This document shows, in pieces, positions 17,158 to 25,842 of a DNA stretch of 64,000 nt. Made by a program: the position numbers and the translations under genes. Under the pieces are notes generated by a model that saw nothing but the letters and a program-made list of their open reading frames with translations, did not search any database and was not told where the DNA came from. The number at the start of each line of letters is the position of its first letter. Position 1 is the first letter of the stretch. This DNA comes from Corynebacterium occultum (lineage in GTDB: Bacteria > Actinomycetota > Actinomycetes > Mycobacteriales > Mycobacteriaceae): NCBI RefSeq assembly GCF_009734425.1, contig NZ_CP046455.1:1054001-1118000 (forward strand), read 5' to 3'.

Positions 17158-17397
17158 ATGCGAAAGAGAGTCCTGATCTCCCTGATGATCCTCAGCGCCG
17201 CCCTCTCCCTCAGCCTGGCACCGAACGCCGCGGCCTACTCCACCGGGGACATGCTGTTCGGTTCCCAGACCCCACTGTCCTCACTCAGTTCGGAGTACAT
17301 CGGCATCTCCGGTCTGGACCTGGTGGCCAGTTCCATCCTCAGCGGACCCACCTTATGGGTGGCCTCCAGCTGCCTCCTGATTGAACCCTGTTACTGA
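17158..17397 (+). CDS. Small secreted protein
   Basis: A 79-residue protein with a classical Sec signal peptide: MRKR, a hydrophobic core and a signal peptidase site after PNAAA. The mature part (about 53 residues) is Ser/Leu-rich with two Cys (SSCLLIEPCY) near the end that could pair outside the cell. No Shine-Dalgarno sequence is seen; TTAAGAT seven bases before the ATG would fit a leaderless transcript. Convergent with the lipoate ligase gene, one base apart. Unknown function. Confidence 0.65.
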   Translation: MRKRVLISLMILSAALSLSLAPNAAAYSTGDMLFGSQTPLSSLSSEYIGISGLDLVASSILSGPTLWVASSCLLIEPCY

Positions 17398-17398
17398 C

Positions 17399-18460
17399 TC
17401 AGGGCACCCGGCGCGTCCATTCCGCGCTGCCGAATTTTGCGGCCACCAGTTTCGCTGCCGCCTCCACGTCCCCTGCCGGCAGCTCAGTGAGTTGCGCCCC
17501 ATAACGGTTTCGGAACACCCGGATCATGGTCTGGATGATCTCTTCCCGGGTGGCGCCGGTCTGGCGGCGCAGGGGATCCACCCGCTTCTTGGCGCTGCGT
17601 ATGCCCTTGTCGGCGAGTTTGACCTTGCCCACCCGCAGCACCTGACTCATCATGTCGGCATCAATGTCATAGGACATGGTCACATGGTGCAGCACCGCCC
17701 CCTTGCGCCTCTTCTGGGCTGCTCCGCCGATCTTCCCCCCGGTGGAGGTGATGTCATTGATCGGCACATACCAGGCCTTGACTCCGTGTTCCTGCAGCGC
17801 GCTCAGCACCCACCGGTCGAGGTACTCATAGGAATCCTCATAGCTGAGCCCCCGGACCAGGGATTCCGGGACGTAGAGGGAGTAGGTGATGCAGTTGCCG
17901 CCCTCCATGAACATGGCCCCGCCACCGGAGATGCGACGCACCACGGTGACCTCATGTTCCGCGACCCCTTCGGCGTCGATCTCATTGACATAGGACTGGT
18001 AGGAGCCGATCACCACGGCGCGGTCCTCCCATTCCCAGATCCGCATCGTCGGGCCCCGCTCGCCTTGGGCAACCTGCTGGAGCAGTAGTTCATCCAGGGC
18101 GACATTGACCGGGGTGGGTAGCACGGGGGAGTGGATGATCTCCCAGTCCAGGTCGCTGAAGTCCCGGGCGTCGGTAAGCGCGCGGCGTACACACAGGGCG
18201 ATGTCCCGGGTGCTGAAGCCATGCAGGGTGAGATCCTCGAAGCTGCGGAGCGCGGCGTCGATACGCGCCTGCAGTTCCTCGGTGCTCTCGCTTATCGACG
18301 CCCCCACCAGTGCGGGCCCCAGGGCGAAGAAGGCCTCATCGGGTTCGAGGAAGAAATCACCGGAGATATTTGCCCTGGTGATCTCCCCCTCGGCGGTGCT
18401 GAGGTCGGCGACAACGAGTTTTCCGCCCGGGATCTTCACTTCGAAGTGGTGTTCGCTCAT
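17399..18460 (-). CDS. lplA: Lipoate-protein ligase A family protein with N-terminal accessory domain
   Basis: A 353-residue protein. Residues 1 to about 90 (KIPGGKLVVADL, EITRANISGDFF) match the lipoate ligase accessory domain that normally follows the catalytic domain; here it comes first. The catalytic BPL/LplA domain follows: NVALDELLL, RRISGGGAMF (lipoyl-AMP loop) and TSTGGKIGGAAQ with the conserved Lys. The enzyme would attach lipoate or octanoate to E2 and GcvH proteins. The domain order is a permutation also seen in some Gram-positive ligases. One GCTTATCGACGNC copy (18290) lies in it. Confidence 0.85.
   Translation of the reverse strand: MSEHHFEVKIPGGKLVVADLSTAEGEITRANISGDFFLEPDEAFFALGPALVGASISESTEELQARIDAALRSFEDLTLHGFSTRDIALCVRRALTDARDFSDLDWEIIHSPVLPTPVNVALDELLLQQVAQGERGPTMRIWEWEDRAVVIGSYQSYVNEIDAEGVAEHEVTVVRRISGGGAMFMEGGNCITYSLYVPESLVRGLSYEDSYEYLDRWVLSALQEHGVKAWYVPINDITSTGGKIGGAAQKRRKGAVLHHVTMSYDIDADMMSQVLRVGKVKLADKGIRSAKKRVDPLRRQTGATREEIIQTMIRVFRNRYGAQLTELPAGDVEAAAKLVAAKFGSAEWTRRVP
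18290..18302 (+). repeat. GCTTATCGACGNC motif, copy 2
   Basis: Antisense to the lipoate ligase gene, where it reads Ser-Ile-Ser (tcg ata agc). N is C. Confidence 0.8.
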
Positions 18461-18516
18461 GTTCCCGAGGTTACCTGCCCCGGAACAAAGCTCCGGCAGG
18501 AATGGTTGTACCGGTC

Positions 18517-18645
18517 ATGGACACTGAACCTGAGTTTTCCGGCCTGACTTTCCTGACCCCAATGGATGATGCGGTGTGTGGACCTGAGGGCTGTGCCTTA
18601 CCCGCCGCTGCTGTTAACCCGGAAAAGGACCCTCCTGAGGAGTAG
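18517..18645 (+). CDS. Predicted 42-residue peptide with CGPEGC motif
   Basis: An open frame of 42 codons, MDTEPEFSG... to ...NPEKDPPEE, ends 11 bp before the CNNM/CorC gene. It is acidic and Pro-rich, with no membrane segment, and its two cysteines form CGPEGC, a spacing suited to metal binding or a disulfide. Its GAG GAG TAG end supplies a purine-rich site for the next gene, so the two may be coupled. No clear Shine-Dalgarno sequence precedes the ATG. Coding status rests on codon texture and position. Confidence 0.5.
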   Translation: MDTEPEFSGLTFLTPMDDAVCGPEGCALPAAAVNPEKDPPEE

Positions 18646-18656
18646 ACTCTGATGGC

Positions 18657-20003
18657 ATGAGCATTGCCTTAAACGCGGTCCTGGTGCTCATTTTCGTGCT
18701 TATCGGAGGGGTTTTCGCCGCCACTGAGATGGCCTTGGTGAGCCTCCGGGAATCACAGGTCCGGAAACTTGAGGGTGGGGGACAGACCGCCCGGAAGGTT
18801 GCCAGCCTGGCCCGTGACTCCGGTTATTTCCTCTCGGCGGTGCAGATCGGGGTGACCTTCGCCGGTTTCTTCTCCTCTGCTTTCGGTGCCTCCACCATCG
18901 CCCCGCAGCTGAACCCCATCCTGACAGGATGGGGTGTGCCGGAGAGTCTGGCTGGAATCCTTGCCCTGGTGGGCATGACCCTGGTGATCTCCTACCTTTC
19001 CCTGGTCCTGGGTGAGGTGGTGCCCAAACGGATCGCCATGCAGAAGGCGGAGCGTTTCAGCCTGCTGGTCGCCCCACCCCTGGGGGCCTTCGCCAGGACC
19101 ATGACCCCGGTGGTGTGGGTGGTCAACTCCTCCTCGAACCTGTTGCTGCGTCTGCTTGGTTTCGACCCGGCTGCCCGCAATGAGCAGATGTCCACCGAAG
19201 AGGTCCGTGACATCGTCACCTCCCATGAGGGTTTTGCGGAATCTGAACGTGGTTTGCTGACTGATGTATTCAAGGCCACTGACCGGCTGGCGGCTGAGGT
19301 GATGCGGCATCGCAGTGACATGGTCGCCTTCCCTGCCAGCGTCAGTGTCCGCGAGGTGACCGCGGCAGTGGTGGAGGGTTCCTACTCCCGTTACCCGGTG
19401 TTCGAGGATGGCATCGATGAGATCATCGGCTTCATTCATGTCCGGGACCTCCTGGTTGAAGCTGCCCGGGGGCACGGGGAAAAAGAGGTCCGTGAACTGG
19501 TCCGTGAGATCGCTTTCCTGCCCGGCACGGTGCACCTGCCGCAGGCCCTGACACAGATGCGGGCACACGGCCACCACATCGCCATTGTCATGGACGAATA
19601 TGGCGGCACGGATGGCATGCTCACCCTGGAGGACCTGCTGGAGGAACTGGTCGGGGAGATCTGGGATGAGTTCGACCGGGATGAGAAACAGGCTCTGCTG
19701 AAGCTCCATGAGTCCCGCCAGCTTGATGGCTCCACCAATCTGGAGGACTTCGCCGATGCCACAGGTGTCTTTCTCCCCGAGGGTCCCTATGAGACGGTGG
19801 CCGGCTGGATCCTCTCCCGCCTGGGCCGGGTGGCGGCGACCGGGGACACCTTCCCGGTGCCCGCCGCCTGGACCAGGGATCCCGAGGATGATGACAGTTC
19901 CGGAATCCGCTACCGACTGGAGGTGACCCAGGTCCAGGGGAATAGGATTCAGACCGTGAAGCTACACAAAGAAGAAGTTGAGGGGAAGCAGGTGGAGGAG
20001 TGA
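18657..20003 (+). CDS. CNNM/CorC family (hemolysin-like) membrane protein
   Basis: A 448-residue protein in the usual three parts: an N-terminal CNNM/DUF21 membrane domain with four hydrophobic stretches (residues about 1-170), a CBS pair (RSDMVAFPASVSVREV; IVMDEYGGTDGMLTLEDLLEE) and a C-terminal CorC_HlyC transporter-associated domain. Related proteins take part in magnesium and cobalt efflux. It overlaps the ZIP transporter gene by four bases (GTGA), so the two are translationally coupled and a divalent-metal role is likely. Confidence 0.9.
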   Translation: MSIALNAVLVLIFVLIGGVFAATEMALVSLRESQVRKLEGGGQTARKVASLARDSGYFLSAVQIGVTFAGFFSSAFGASTIAPQLNPILTGWGVPESLAGILALVGMTLVISYLSLVLGEVVPKRIAMQKAERFSLLVAPPLGAFARTMTPVVWVVNSSSNLLLRLLGFDPAARNEQMSTEEVRDIVTSHEGFAESERGLLTDVFKATDRLAAEVMRHRSDMVAFPASVSVREVTAAVVEGSYSRYPVFEDGIDEIIGFIHVRDLLVEAARGHGEKEVRELVREIAFLPGTVHLPQALTQMRAHGHHIAIVMDEYGGTDGMLTLEDLLEELVGEIWDEFDRDEKQALLKLHESRQLDGSTNLEDFADATGVFLPEGPYETVAGWILSRLGRVAATGDTFPVPAAWTRDPEDDDSSGIRYRLEVTQVQGNRIQTVKLHKEEVEGKQVEE

Positions 20004-20797
20004 GTGCAATCCTGATCGCCTTCGGCATGACGGTCTTTGCCGGCCTGGCCACCGGCATCGGCGGGCTGATCGCCATCCTGAAGAAGAACCCCGATGATCG
20101 TTTCATGGCCAGCGCCCTGGGTTTTTCGGCGGGTGTGATGCTCTATGTCTCGATGGTGGAGATCCTGCCCAAGGCGATCGATCATCTTTCCACGGATCAC
20201 GGGGTGAAGAACGGCAACTGGTGGGCCATCCTGTCCTTCTTCGCCGGGATCGTTCTCATCGCGGCCATTGACCGCCTGGTGCCCACCGCCATCAACCCCC
20301 ATGAGTCCATGACCCAGGACACCCCGGAGCTGCAGGCCCGGCGCCAGAAGCTGATGAAGATGGGTACGTTGACCGCTTTGGCGATCGCGATCCACAACTT
20401 CCCGGAGGGTTTCGCCACCTTCCTCACTGCCCTGGATGACCCCACCCTGGCCATCCCGATCGTCGCGGCGATTGCGATCCATAACATTCCGGAGGGTATT
20501 GCGGTGGCGGTACCGATCCGGGAGGCCACCGGTTCCCGGCTCAAGGCCTTCAACTGGTCCACCCTCTCCGGCATGGCGGAGCCCCTGGGTGCGGTGATCG
20601 GCTATCTGATCCTGCTGCCCTTCCTGGGGGACACCACCCTCGGTGTGGCCTTCGGCATGGTCGCCGGAATCATGGTGTTCATCTCCATGGATGAACTGCT
20701 GCCCACCGCAGTTGCCACCGGCCGTCACCACCACGCCATCTACGGGCTGATCCTCGGCATGGCGGTCATGGCGGTCAGCCTGGTGCTCTTCCTCTGA
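20000..20797 (+). CDS. zupT: ZIP-family divalent metal transporter, ZupT type
   Basis: A 265-residue membrane protein with eight hydrophobic segments. The paired metal-site helices are diagnostic: HNFPEGFATF in helix 4 and HNIPEGIAVA in helix 5. The family imports Zn2+, Fe2+ and other divalent cations. The start GTG overlaps the stop of the CNNM gene. Expression with a CNNM/CorC protein suggests a metal-homeostasis pair; no riboswitch or Zur-like site was noticed upstream. Confidence 0.9.
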   Translation: MSAILIAFGMTVFAGLATGIGGLIAILKKNPDDRFMASALGFSAGVMLYVSMVEILPKAIDHLSTDHGVKNGNWWAILSFFAGIVLIAAIDRLVPTAINPHESMTQDTPELQARRQKLMKMGTLTALAIAIHNFPEGFATFLTALDDPTLAIPIVAAIAIHNIPEGIAVAVPIREATGSRLKAFNWSTLSGMAEPLGAVIGYLILLPFLGDTTLGVAFGMVAGIMVFISMDELLPTAVATGRHHHAIYGLILGMAVMAVSLVLFL

Positions 20798-20803
20798 TCA
20801 GTC

Positions 20804-21727
20804 TCAGTGGCTGCGGCCGGTGGCCTTGAGCACCCCGGTGACAATCCCGTAGATCACGCTGCCCCAGAGGAAACCGAAGATCAGGGAGATGAAGGTGTTG
20901 GCGGTCCACCCCAGGAAACCTCCACCCGCGGCCGCCGCGGCATCGTGGGCGAGGTGGTAGAACCAGCCCAGTCCGAATTCCTCCAGACCGACGATGAGGA
21001 TGTGACCACCGACCCAGAGCATGGCGAAGGTGCCGATGATCGAGATGACGGTGAGCACCTTCGGCATCGCCTTGACCAGGCCATGGCCGAATTTCCCGCG
21101 GGGGCCGTGTGGGTCCCGCTCCACCATCCGTAGCCCCAGGTCATCCATCTTCACCAGGATCGCCACGGCACCGTAGACCAGCACGGTCACCCCGATGCCC
21201 ACCATGATCAGCACCATCAGCTGCATCCAGAAGGATGCGTCGGCCACCTCATTGAGCGAGATGACCATGATCTCGGCGCTGAGGATGAGGTCGGTGGTGA
21301 TCGCCCCCTTGACCATCTTGTCCTCTGAGTCCGGCCCCTTATCGGTGGCCGGGGTCTCGTGGTCACCATGGCCGGTCAGTTTATGCCAGATCTTCTCCGC
21401 ACCCTCGAAACAGAGGTAGGTGCCGCCGAGCATCAGCAGCGGAGTCAGCGCCCAGGGGGCGAGCCAGTTCAGCAGCAGAATGATCGGCAGAATGATGATC
21501 AGCTTGTTGCGGAAGGAACCCTTGGTGATCCGCCAGATCATCGGTAGTTCACGGGCGGGGGAGGCCCCGGCCACGTACTTCGGGGTCACCGCAGCATCAT
21601 CAATGACCACGCCGGCCGCCTTGGCGCTGGTCTTTCCTGCTGCGGCCGCCACATCGTCCACGGTCGCCGCCGCGGTCCGGGCGATGGCGGCAATGTCATC
21701 GAGTAGGGCGGCTAGTCCACCTGCCAT
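20804..21727 (-). CDS. DUF808 (YedI-like) membrane protein
   Basis: A 307-residue protein that starts with the conserved family N terminus MAGGLAALLDDIAAIA, followed by an Ala-rich stretch and several transmembrane segments (LIIILPIILLLNWL, and others toward the C terminus, including LIFGFLWGSVIYGIV). The function of DUF808/YedI is not established. Start ATG 21727 has AGGAAGG upstream; a longer frame exists but lacks a ribosome site. Divergent from the DUF2218 gene, and six bases from the convergent zupT stop. Confidence 0.87.
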   Translation of the reverse strand: MAGGLAALLDDIAAIARTAAATVDDVAAAAGKTSAKAAGVVIDDAAVTPKYVAGASPARELPMIWRITKGSFRNKLIIILPIILLLNWLAPWALTPLLMLGGTYLCFEGAEKIWHKLTGHGDHETPATDKGPDSEDKMVKGAITTDLILSAEIMVISLNEVADASFWMQLMVLIMVGIGVTVLVYGAVAILVKMDDLGLRMVERDPHGPRGKFGHGLVKAMPKVLTVISIIGTFAMLWVGGHILIVGLEEFGLGWFYHLAHDAAAAAGGGFLGWTANTFISLIFGFLWGSVIYGIVTGVLKATGRSH

Positions 21728-21841
21728 GTTGTTGACCTTCCTAATGGGCAATGTGAAACAAGATACCCGCATCTGTGATCTCGCGCGGGGTGAGCAGATG
21801 AATAATGTACTCCTGATGAACGAGAAGGTAACCTGCTTGCC

Positions 21842-22189
21842 ATGACCTCAGCTTCCACCGCCCGCGTAGCCACCCAACGCCCCACCCGCTACGGCAGGCA
21901 ACTGGCCTCTCATTTCTCCCGCAACCTCAAGACGGACTGGGATGAAGCCGAAGGCCGGGGGCACCTCTCCTTCGAGGGGGAACTGCCCGGCGAGGTGAGC
22001 ATGATCGCCGGGGATGCGGTGCTGCTGCTGTACCTGGAGGCCGCCCCGGAGCATGTGGAACAGCTGGAGCTGGTGATCGCCCGCCACCTGGTGCACTTCG
22101 GTGCCCGGGATGAACTCAAGGTCAGCTGGCGTCGGGAAGGTGGGGTGGCCGGACTCGTCTACACCAGCGCCGACCTCCCCGAAGACTAG
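21842..22189 (+). CDS. DUF2218 protein
   Basis: A 115-residue soluble protein. RYGRQLASHFSRN near the N terminus and the LSFEGELPGE and LLYLEA strands mark DUF2218, a small alpha/beta domain common in actinobacteria and often found beside siderophore or stress genes; its activity is unknown. The ATG follows a 114-bp divergent spacer with a GAATAATGT stretch that may be a -10. The stop codon overlaps the stop of the TPP enzyme on the other strand. Confidence 0.85.
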   Translation: MTSASTARVATQRPTRYGRQLASHFSRNLKTDWDEAEGRGHLSFEGELPGEVSMIAGDAVLLLYLEAAPEHVEQLELVIARHLVHFGARDELKVSWRREGGVAGLVYTSADLPED

Positions 22190-23970
22190 CGACGTTCCTC
22201 CTCGATCTCGGCATAGCGTTCCAGCAGCTCCAGACCGTGGTGGCCGGATTCGCCCTCGGCGGCAAGGCCGGTGCGCATCGAGTCCAGCAGTTCCCGACCA
22301 TGGGGGAAAGGTGGGATCAGCGGCACATCCGGGTCGGTGAGCACCTCCACAACCACGGGGCGTTCCACACTGAAGGCCTCATCCAGAACCCGTTCCAGGG
22401 CGGAGACATCATGGATCCGCATTCCGTGCAGCCCCAGTAATTCGGCATAACCGGCGAAGTCGAAGCGGGGCACCGTCTGGGATTCCTCGAAACGAGGTTC
22501 CGATTCAGTTTCCCGCTGCTCCCAGGACACCTCGGCCAGATCCTGGTTGTGGAGCGCCACCAGCACAAAGCGGGGATTCTCCCAGGTCCGCCAACGTGTG
22601 GCCAGGGTGATCAGCTCATTATTGCCCAGCATCTCCATCGCCCCATCACCGGCCAGGGCGACCACGGGGCGCTGCGGGGAAACCTCCTTGGCGGCCAGGG
22701 CGTAGGGGATGGCACAGCCCATCGACGCCAGGGTGCTCGACAGGTGTGCGTTCCCGCCGGGCGGGACCGCGATCTGCCGCACATAGTGGTAGACGGAACT
22801 GCCCACATCAATGGCCAACTGCACATCTTCGGGCAGTCGCCGGTTGAGTTCCCGCACCACAAGTTCCGGGTTCAGTGGCTCGGCGGGTACCTCCGCCCGT
22901 AGTCGGGAAATCTCCCGCCAGGTGGTCACCGCCTCTTCCACCGTGCTCCGCCACGGGTCATCCCGTTCGGGAAGCCTCTCCAGCAGCTGCCCGATGACCT
23001 CGCTGCTGTGCCCGACCAGACCAACCTCCACCGGGTAACGGTTGCCGATGACCGCCGGATCCACATCCACCTGGATGGCACGGGCCTGCCCCGGCGGCGG
23101 GTAGAACTCCGTCCAGGGATCATTGGAACCCAAGATGAGGAGGGTGTCACAGCCCTGGAGCAGCGCCGCGGAGGCGGTGGTGCCCAGATGCCCCATCGTG
23201 CCGGTGACCAGGGGATGGGATTCATCCACATGGGGTTTGCCCAGCAGACTGGTGGCGATCCCGGCCCCCAACCGCTCCGCAAGTCGTGCCACCTGCTCCC
23301 ACTGGCCCCGACAGCCCTGGCCGACCAGCAGGGCTATCTTCTGTCCCTCAGCGAGCACCTGCAACGCCTGCTCCAGATCCTCCTCCCGGGCCAGCACCCT
23401 GCCCTGGGTCCACCGCGGTGCGGTGACCACCTCACCATGGGACTGTCCCAGATCAGGTGCCGGTGCCTGCTGCACATCATGGGGCAGGATCACCACCGAA
23501 GGTTGACGATTGGCCAGGGCGGAACGGAAGGCCCGGTCAATGACCATGGGCAGCTGCTCCGGGGTGGTCACGGTCTGCAGGAAGGGGGAGGAGACATCGG
23601 CGAAGAGATGCCCCAGGTCAATCTCCTGCTGATAATCCGAACCCAGGACGGACTGGTGCTGCTGGGCCACCAACGCCACCACCGGGACACTGTCGAGCTT
23701 GGCGTCATAGAGGCCGTTGAGGAGGTGAACCGCGCCTGGCCCCTGGGTGGAAGTGACAACCCCGACCCGATCACCGTATTTAGCCTCACCCACGGCCATG
23801 AAGGCCGCAGATTCCTCATGGCGGGCGGCGATGAATTCCGGCCCGTCGGCCCGTCGGATCGCGCCCAGCAGGGGATTATTGCCGTCACCGGCGTAGCCGT
23901 AGATCCTTTCCACCTGCCAGATGCCCAGTCTCTCCACGATCAGATCGGAAGTGGTTTTCTGCCTGTCCAT
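22186..23970 (-). CDS. Thiamine pyrophosphate-dependent enzyme (pyruvate oxidase/acetolactate synthase fold)
   Basis: A 594-residue member of the POX/ALS family with all three domains. The catalytic Glu52 lies in AARHEESAAF and the TPP-binding motif starts GDGAMEMLGNNEL with its closing Asn in ALHNQDLAEV. The central domain carries FAD- or nucleotide-site remnants. Members decarboxylate pyruvate or related 2-oxoacids; the closest everyday analogue is quinone-dependent pyruvate dehydrogenase, but that cannot be fixed here. It is the last gene of a five-gene operon behind an alcohol dehydrogenase (11-nt gap). Confidence 0.87.
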   Translation of the reverse strand: MDRQKTTSDLIVERLGIWQVERIYGYAGDGNNPLLGAIRRADGPEFIAARHEESAAFMAVGEAKYGDRVGVVTSTQGPGAVHLLNGLYDAKLDSVPVVALVAQQHQSVLGSDYQQEIDLGHLFADVSSPFLQTVTTPEQLPMVIDRAFRSALANRQPSVVILPHDVQQAPAPDLGQSHGEVVTAPRWTQGRVLAREEDLEQALQVLAEGQKIALLVGQGCRGQWEQVARLAERLGAGIATSLLGKPHVDESHPLVTGTMGHLGTTASAALLQGCDTLLILGSNDPWTEFYPPPGQARAIQVDVDPAVIGNRYPVEVGLVGHSSEVIGQLLERLPERDDPWRSTVEEAVTTWREISRLRAEVPAEPLNPELVVRELNRRLPEDVQLAIDVGSSVYHYVRQIAVPPGGNAHLSSTLASMGCAIPYALAAKEVSPQRPVVALAGDGAMEMLGNNELITLATRWRTWENPRFVLVALHNQDLAEVSWEQRETESEPRFEESQTVPRFDFAGYAELLGLHGMRIHDVSALERVLDEAFSVERPVVVEVLTDPDVPLIPPFPHGRELLDSMRTGLAAEGESGHHGLELLERYAEIEEERR

Positions 23971-23981
23971 GGTGGTTCCTC

Positions 23982-25163
23982 TCAGCTTTCCGTGGGATCC
24001 AGCACGACCTTGATGCAGCCGTCCTGTTTCTTCTGGAATTTTTCATAGGCCTCGGGTGCCTGATCCAGGGGAAGTCGGTGCGTGATCAGATCATCTACCC
24101 CGAGCGGATCTGCCGCATCCTCGACCAGGGGCAAGAGATCATCAATCCACTTCTTGACATTGGCCTGGCCCATGCGCAGTTGGATCTGCTTGTCGAAGAG
24201 GGTGAGCAGCGGCATGGGGCTGGCTTCGCCGCCATAGACCCCGGAGAGGGAGAGGGTCCCGCCCCGCCGAACCAGGTCGATGGAGGAGTGGAGGGCCGCC
24301 AGGCGGTCAACCCCGGCATGCTCCATCATTTTTCGGCCGATCGCATCCGGCAGCAGTCCCACAGCCTGGTGGGCGAGCTTGCCGACGGGGGAGCCGTGCG
24401 CCTCCATGCCCACGGCGTCGACCACCGCATCAGGCCCACGGCCTGCCGTGGTGTCCCGGATCGCATCATTGGTGTCCTCCCCGTAATCGAAGACCTCGAT
24501 GCCGTGGCGGGCAGCCATGTCGCGACGTTCCGGAACCGGGTCGATACCGAAGACCCGGGCCCCGAGATGACGGCCGATACGTGCGGCCATCTGGCCGATG
24601 GGGCCGAGACCGAAGACCGCCAGGGTGTCACCCTCCCCGACATCGGCGTATTGCACGGCCTGCCAGGCAGTGGGCAGCACATCGCTGAGGAAGAGATAAC
24701 GGTGGTCGGGTAGTTCATCACCGACCTTGATGGGGCCGAAGTCGGCGTGGGGGACCCGCAGGTACTGGGCCTGAGCACCGGGCACGGAGCCATAGAGCCG
24801 GGAGTAGCCGAAGAGCCGGGCTCCGGAGCCGTATTCCCTGACCTGGGTGATTTCACATTGGGAGTAGAGTCCCTTGGCGCACATCCAGCAGGAACCGCAG
24901 GAGATGGTGAAGGGCACCACGACACGGTCACCCTCCTTGAGGTTGCTGCCAGTCCCGGCCTCGACCACCCTTCCCATCGGTTCATGGCCGATGATGTCAC
25001 CGGGATCCATGAAGGGGCCGAGTACCTCATAGAGGTGCAGGTCAGAACCACAGACGGCGGTGGAGGTGACCTCGATGATGGCATCGTTATCGGCCTGCAG
25101 GACTGGGTCGGGGACGGTTTCTACGCTGACTTTTCGCTTTCCTTGCCAGGTCAGTGCTTTCAT
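23982..25163 (-). CDS. Zinc-dependent alcohol dehydrogenase (MDR superfamily)
   Basis: A 393-residue medium-chain dehydrogenase. The catalytic-zinc region is CGSDLHLYE with GHEPMGRVVEAG. A structural-zinc loop CGSCWMCAKGLYSQC is present, and the Rossmann motif is FGLGPIGQMAARIG. The overall pattern is that of glutathione-independent formaldehyde/threonine-type dehydrogenases. ATG 25163 is preceded by AAGGAG. It sits in a tight operon with CinA upstream (10 nt) and a TPP enzyme downstream, which suggests aldehyde/alcohol metabolism under stress; the exact substrate is unknown. Confidence 0.9.
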   Translation of the reverse strand: MKALTWQGKRKVSVETVPDPVLQADNDAIIEVTSTAVCGSDLHLYEVLGPFMDPGDIIGHEPMGRVVEAGTGSNLKEGDRVVVPFTISCGSCWMCAKGLYSQCEITQVREYGSGARLFGYSRLYGSVPGAQAQYLRVPHADFGPIKVGDELPDHRYLFLSDVLPTAWQAVQYADVGEGDTLAVFGLGPIGQMAARIGRHLGARVFGIDPVPERRDMAARHGIEVFDYGEDTNDAIRDTTAGRGPDAVVDAVGMEAHGSPVGKLAHQAVGLLPDAIGRKMMEHAGVDRLAALHSSIDLVRRGGTLSLSGVYGGEASPMPLLTLFDKQIQLRMGQANVKKWIDDLLPLVEDAADPLGVDDLITHRLPLDQAPEAYEKFQKKQDGCIKVVLDPTES

Positions 25164-25173
25164 CTTCGGCTCC

Positions 25174-25677
25174 TTAATGAGGGGCGTTGTCGGGATGAGA
25201 GTTTTCCACCATGGTCTGGTGCAACAGGTGGAGTGCGTGAGACTCGGTCTGGGCGAGAATATCCTCGGGGGCACCGGGGAAGTGGTGCAGTTCGGTGTGG
25301 ATCTGACCGCGAACCTGAACCGCGATCCAGGTGGTGCCCGGCGGGTTGCCTTCCTGCCCCTCGGGACCACCGGCCCCGGAAACTGCGACGGTGGAGTCCG
25401 CCTTCATGAGGTTGGCCAGGCCGGTGGCCATGGCACTCACGGCAGCCTCAGAGATCACCGGGGTGTTCTCCGGAACTCCGAGCACCTCGCGTTTAACCCG
25501 GCTGAAGTAGGAGACCACTCCGCCCGCGAACCACTCCGAGGAGGATTCGGCGGCACAGAGACGGCTGCTGATTTTCCCGCCGGTCAGGGATTCCGCAGCA
25601 GCCACGATGAACCCGTGCCGCCGCGCGAGGAGAGAGATCTCCTCGGCGGTGGCCTCGGGCTCAGGGAGTGGGGACAT
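25174..25677 (-). CDS. CinA-like nicotinamide-nucleotide amidohydrolase
   Basis: A 167-residue protein matching the C-terminal (PncC) half of CinA: AAAESLTGGKISSRL at about residues 26-40, FAGGVVSYFSRVK, and VAVSGAGGPEG. Stand-alone PncC domains deamidate nicotinamide mononucleotide in NAD recycling. Start ATG 25677 lies five bases after the stop of the acidic mini-protein with no good ribosome site of its own, so translation is probably coupled. Confidence 0.88.
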   Translation of the reverse strand: MSPLPEPEATAEEISLLARRHGFIVAAAESLTGGKISSRLCAAESSSEWFAGGVVSYFSRVKREVLGVPENTPVISEAAVSAMATGLANLMKADSTVAVSGAGGPEGQEGNPPGTTWIAVQVRGQIHTELHHFPGAPEDILAQTESHALHLLHQTMVENSHPDNAPH

Positions 25678-25682
25678 GGCTA

Positions 25683-25820
25683 TCAGTAGTTACCGGGGGC
25701 ATCAGAGGCGGGGAAGGACTCCGCCTCCTGCTCCCGGACCTTCTCCTCATCGGTGGAGGGGTTGTCCAGGTTCTCATCCTGATCTTCGGGCTTGTTCTGG
25801 TTGTTCTTCGGGTCGGTCAT
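25683..25820 (-). CDS. Acidic disordered mini-protein with ESFPASDAPG tail
   Basis: A 45-residue protein of low complexity, rich in Asn, Asp, Glu and Gln, with the C-terminal ESFPASDAPGNY. A close relative of this tail (E-x-FPASD-P-P) recurs in many small bacterial proteins near stress genes, which argues that it is real. ATG 25820 has AAAGGA upstream and it is spaced 22 nt from the SDR gene and 5 nt from cinA. No fold or activity can be predicted. Confidence 0.75.
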   Translation of the reverse strand: MTDPKNNQNKPEDQDENLDNPSTDEEKVREQEAESFPASDAPGNY

Positions 25821-25842
25821 GTTCTTTTCCTTTCGGGGTGAA

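Noticed and set aside
18697..18708. GCTTATCGGAGG as a further motif copy
   Set aside because: Matches only the first eight bases; within chance for a near match.
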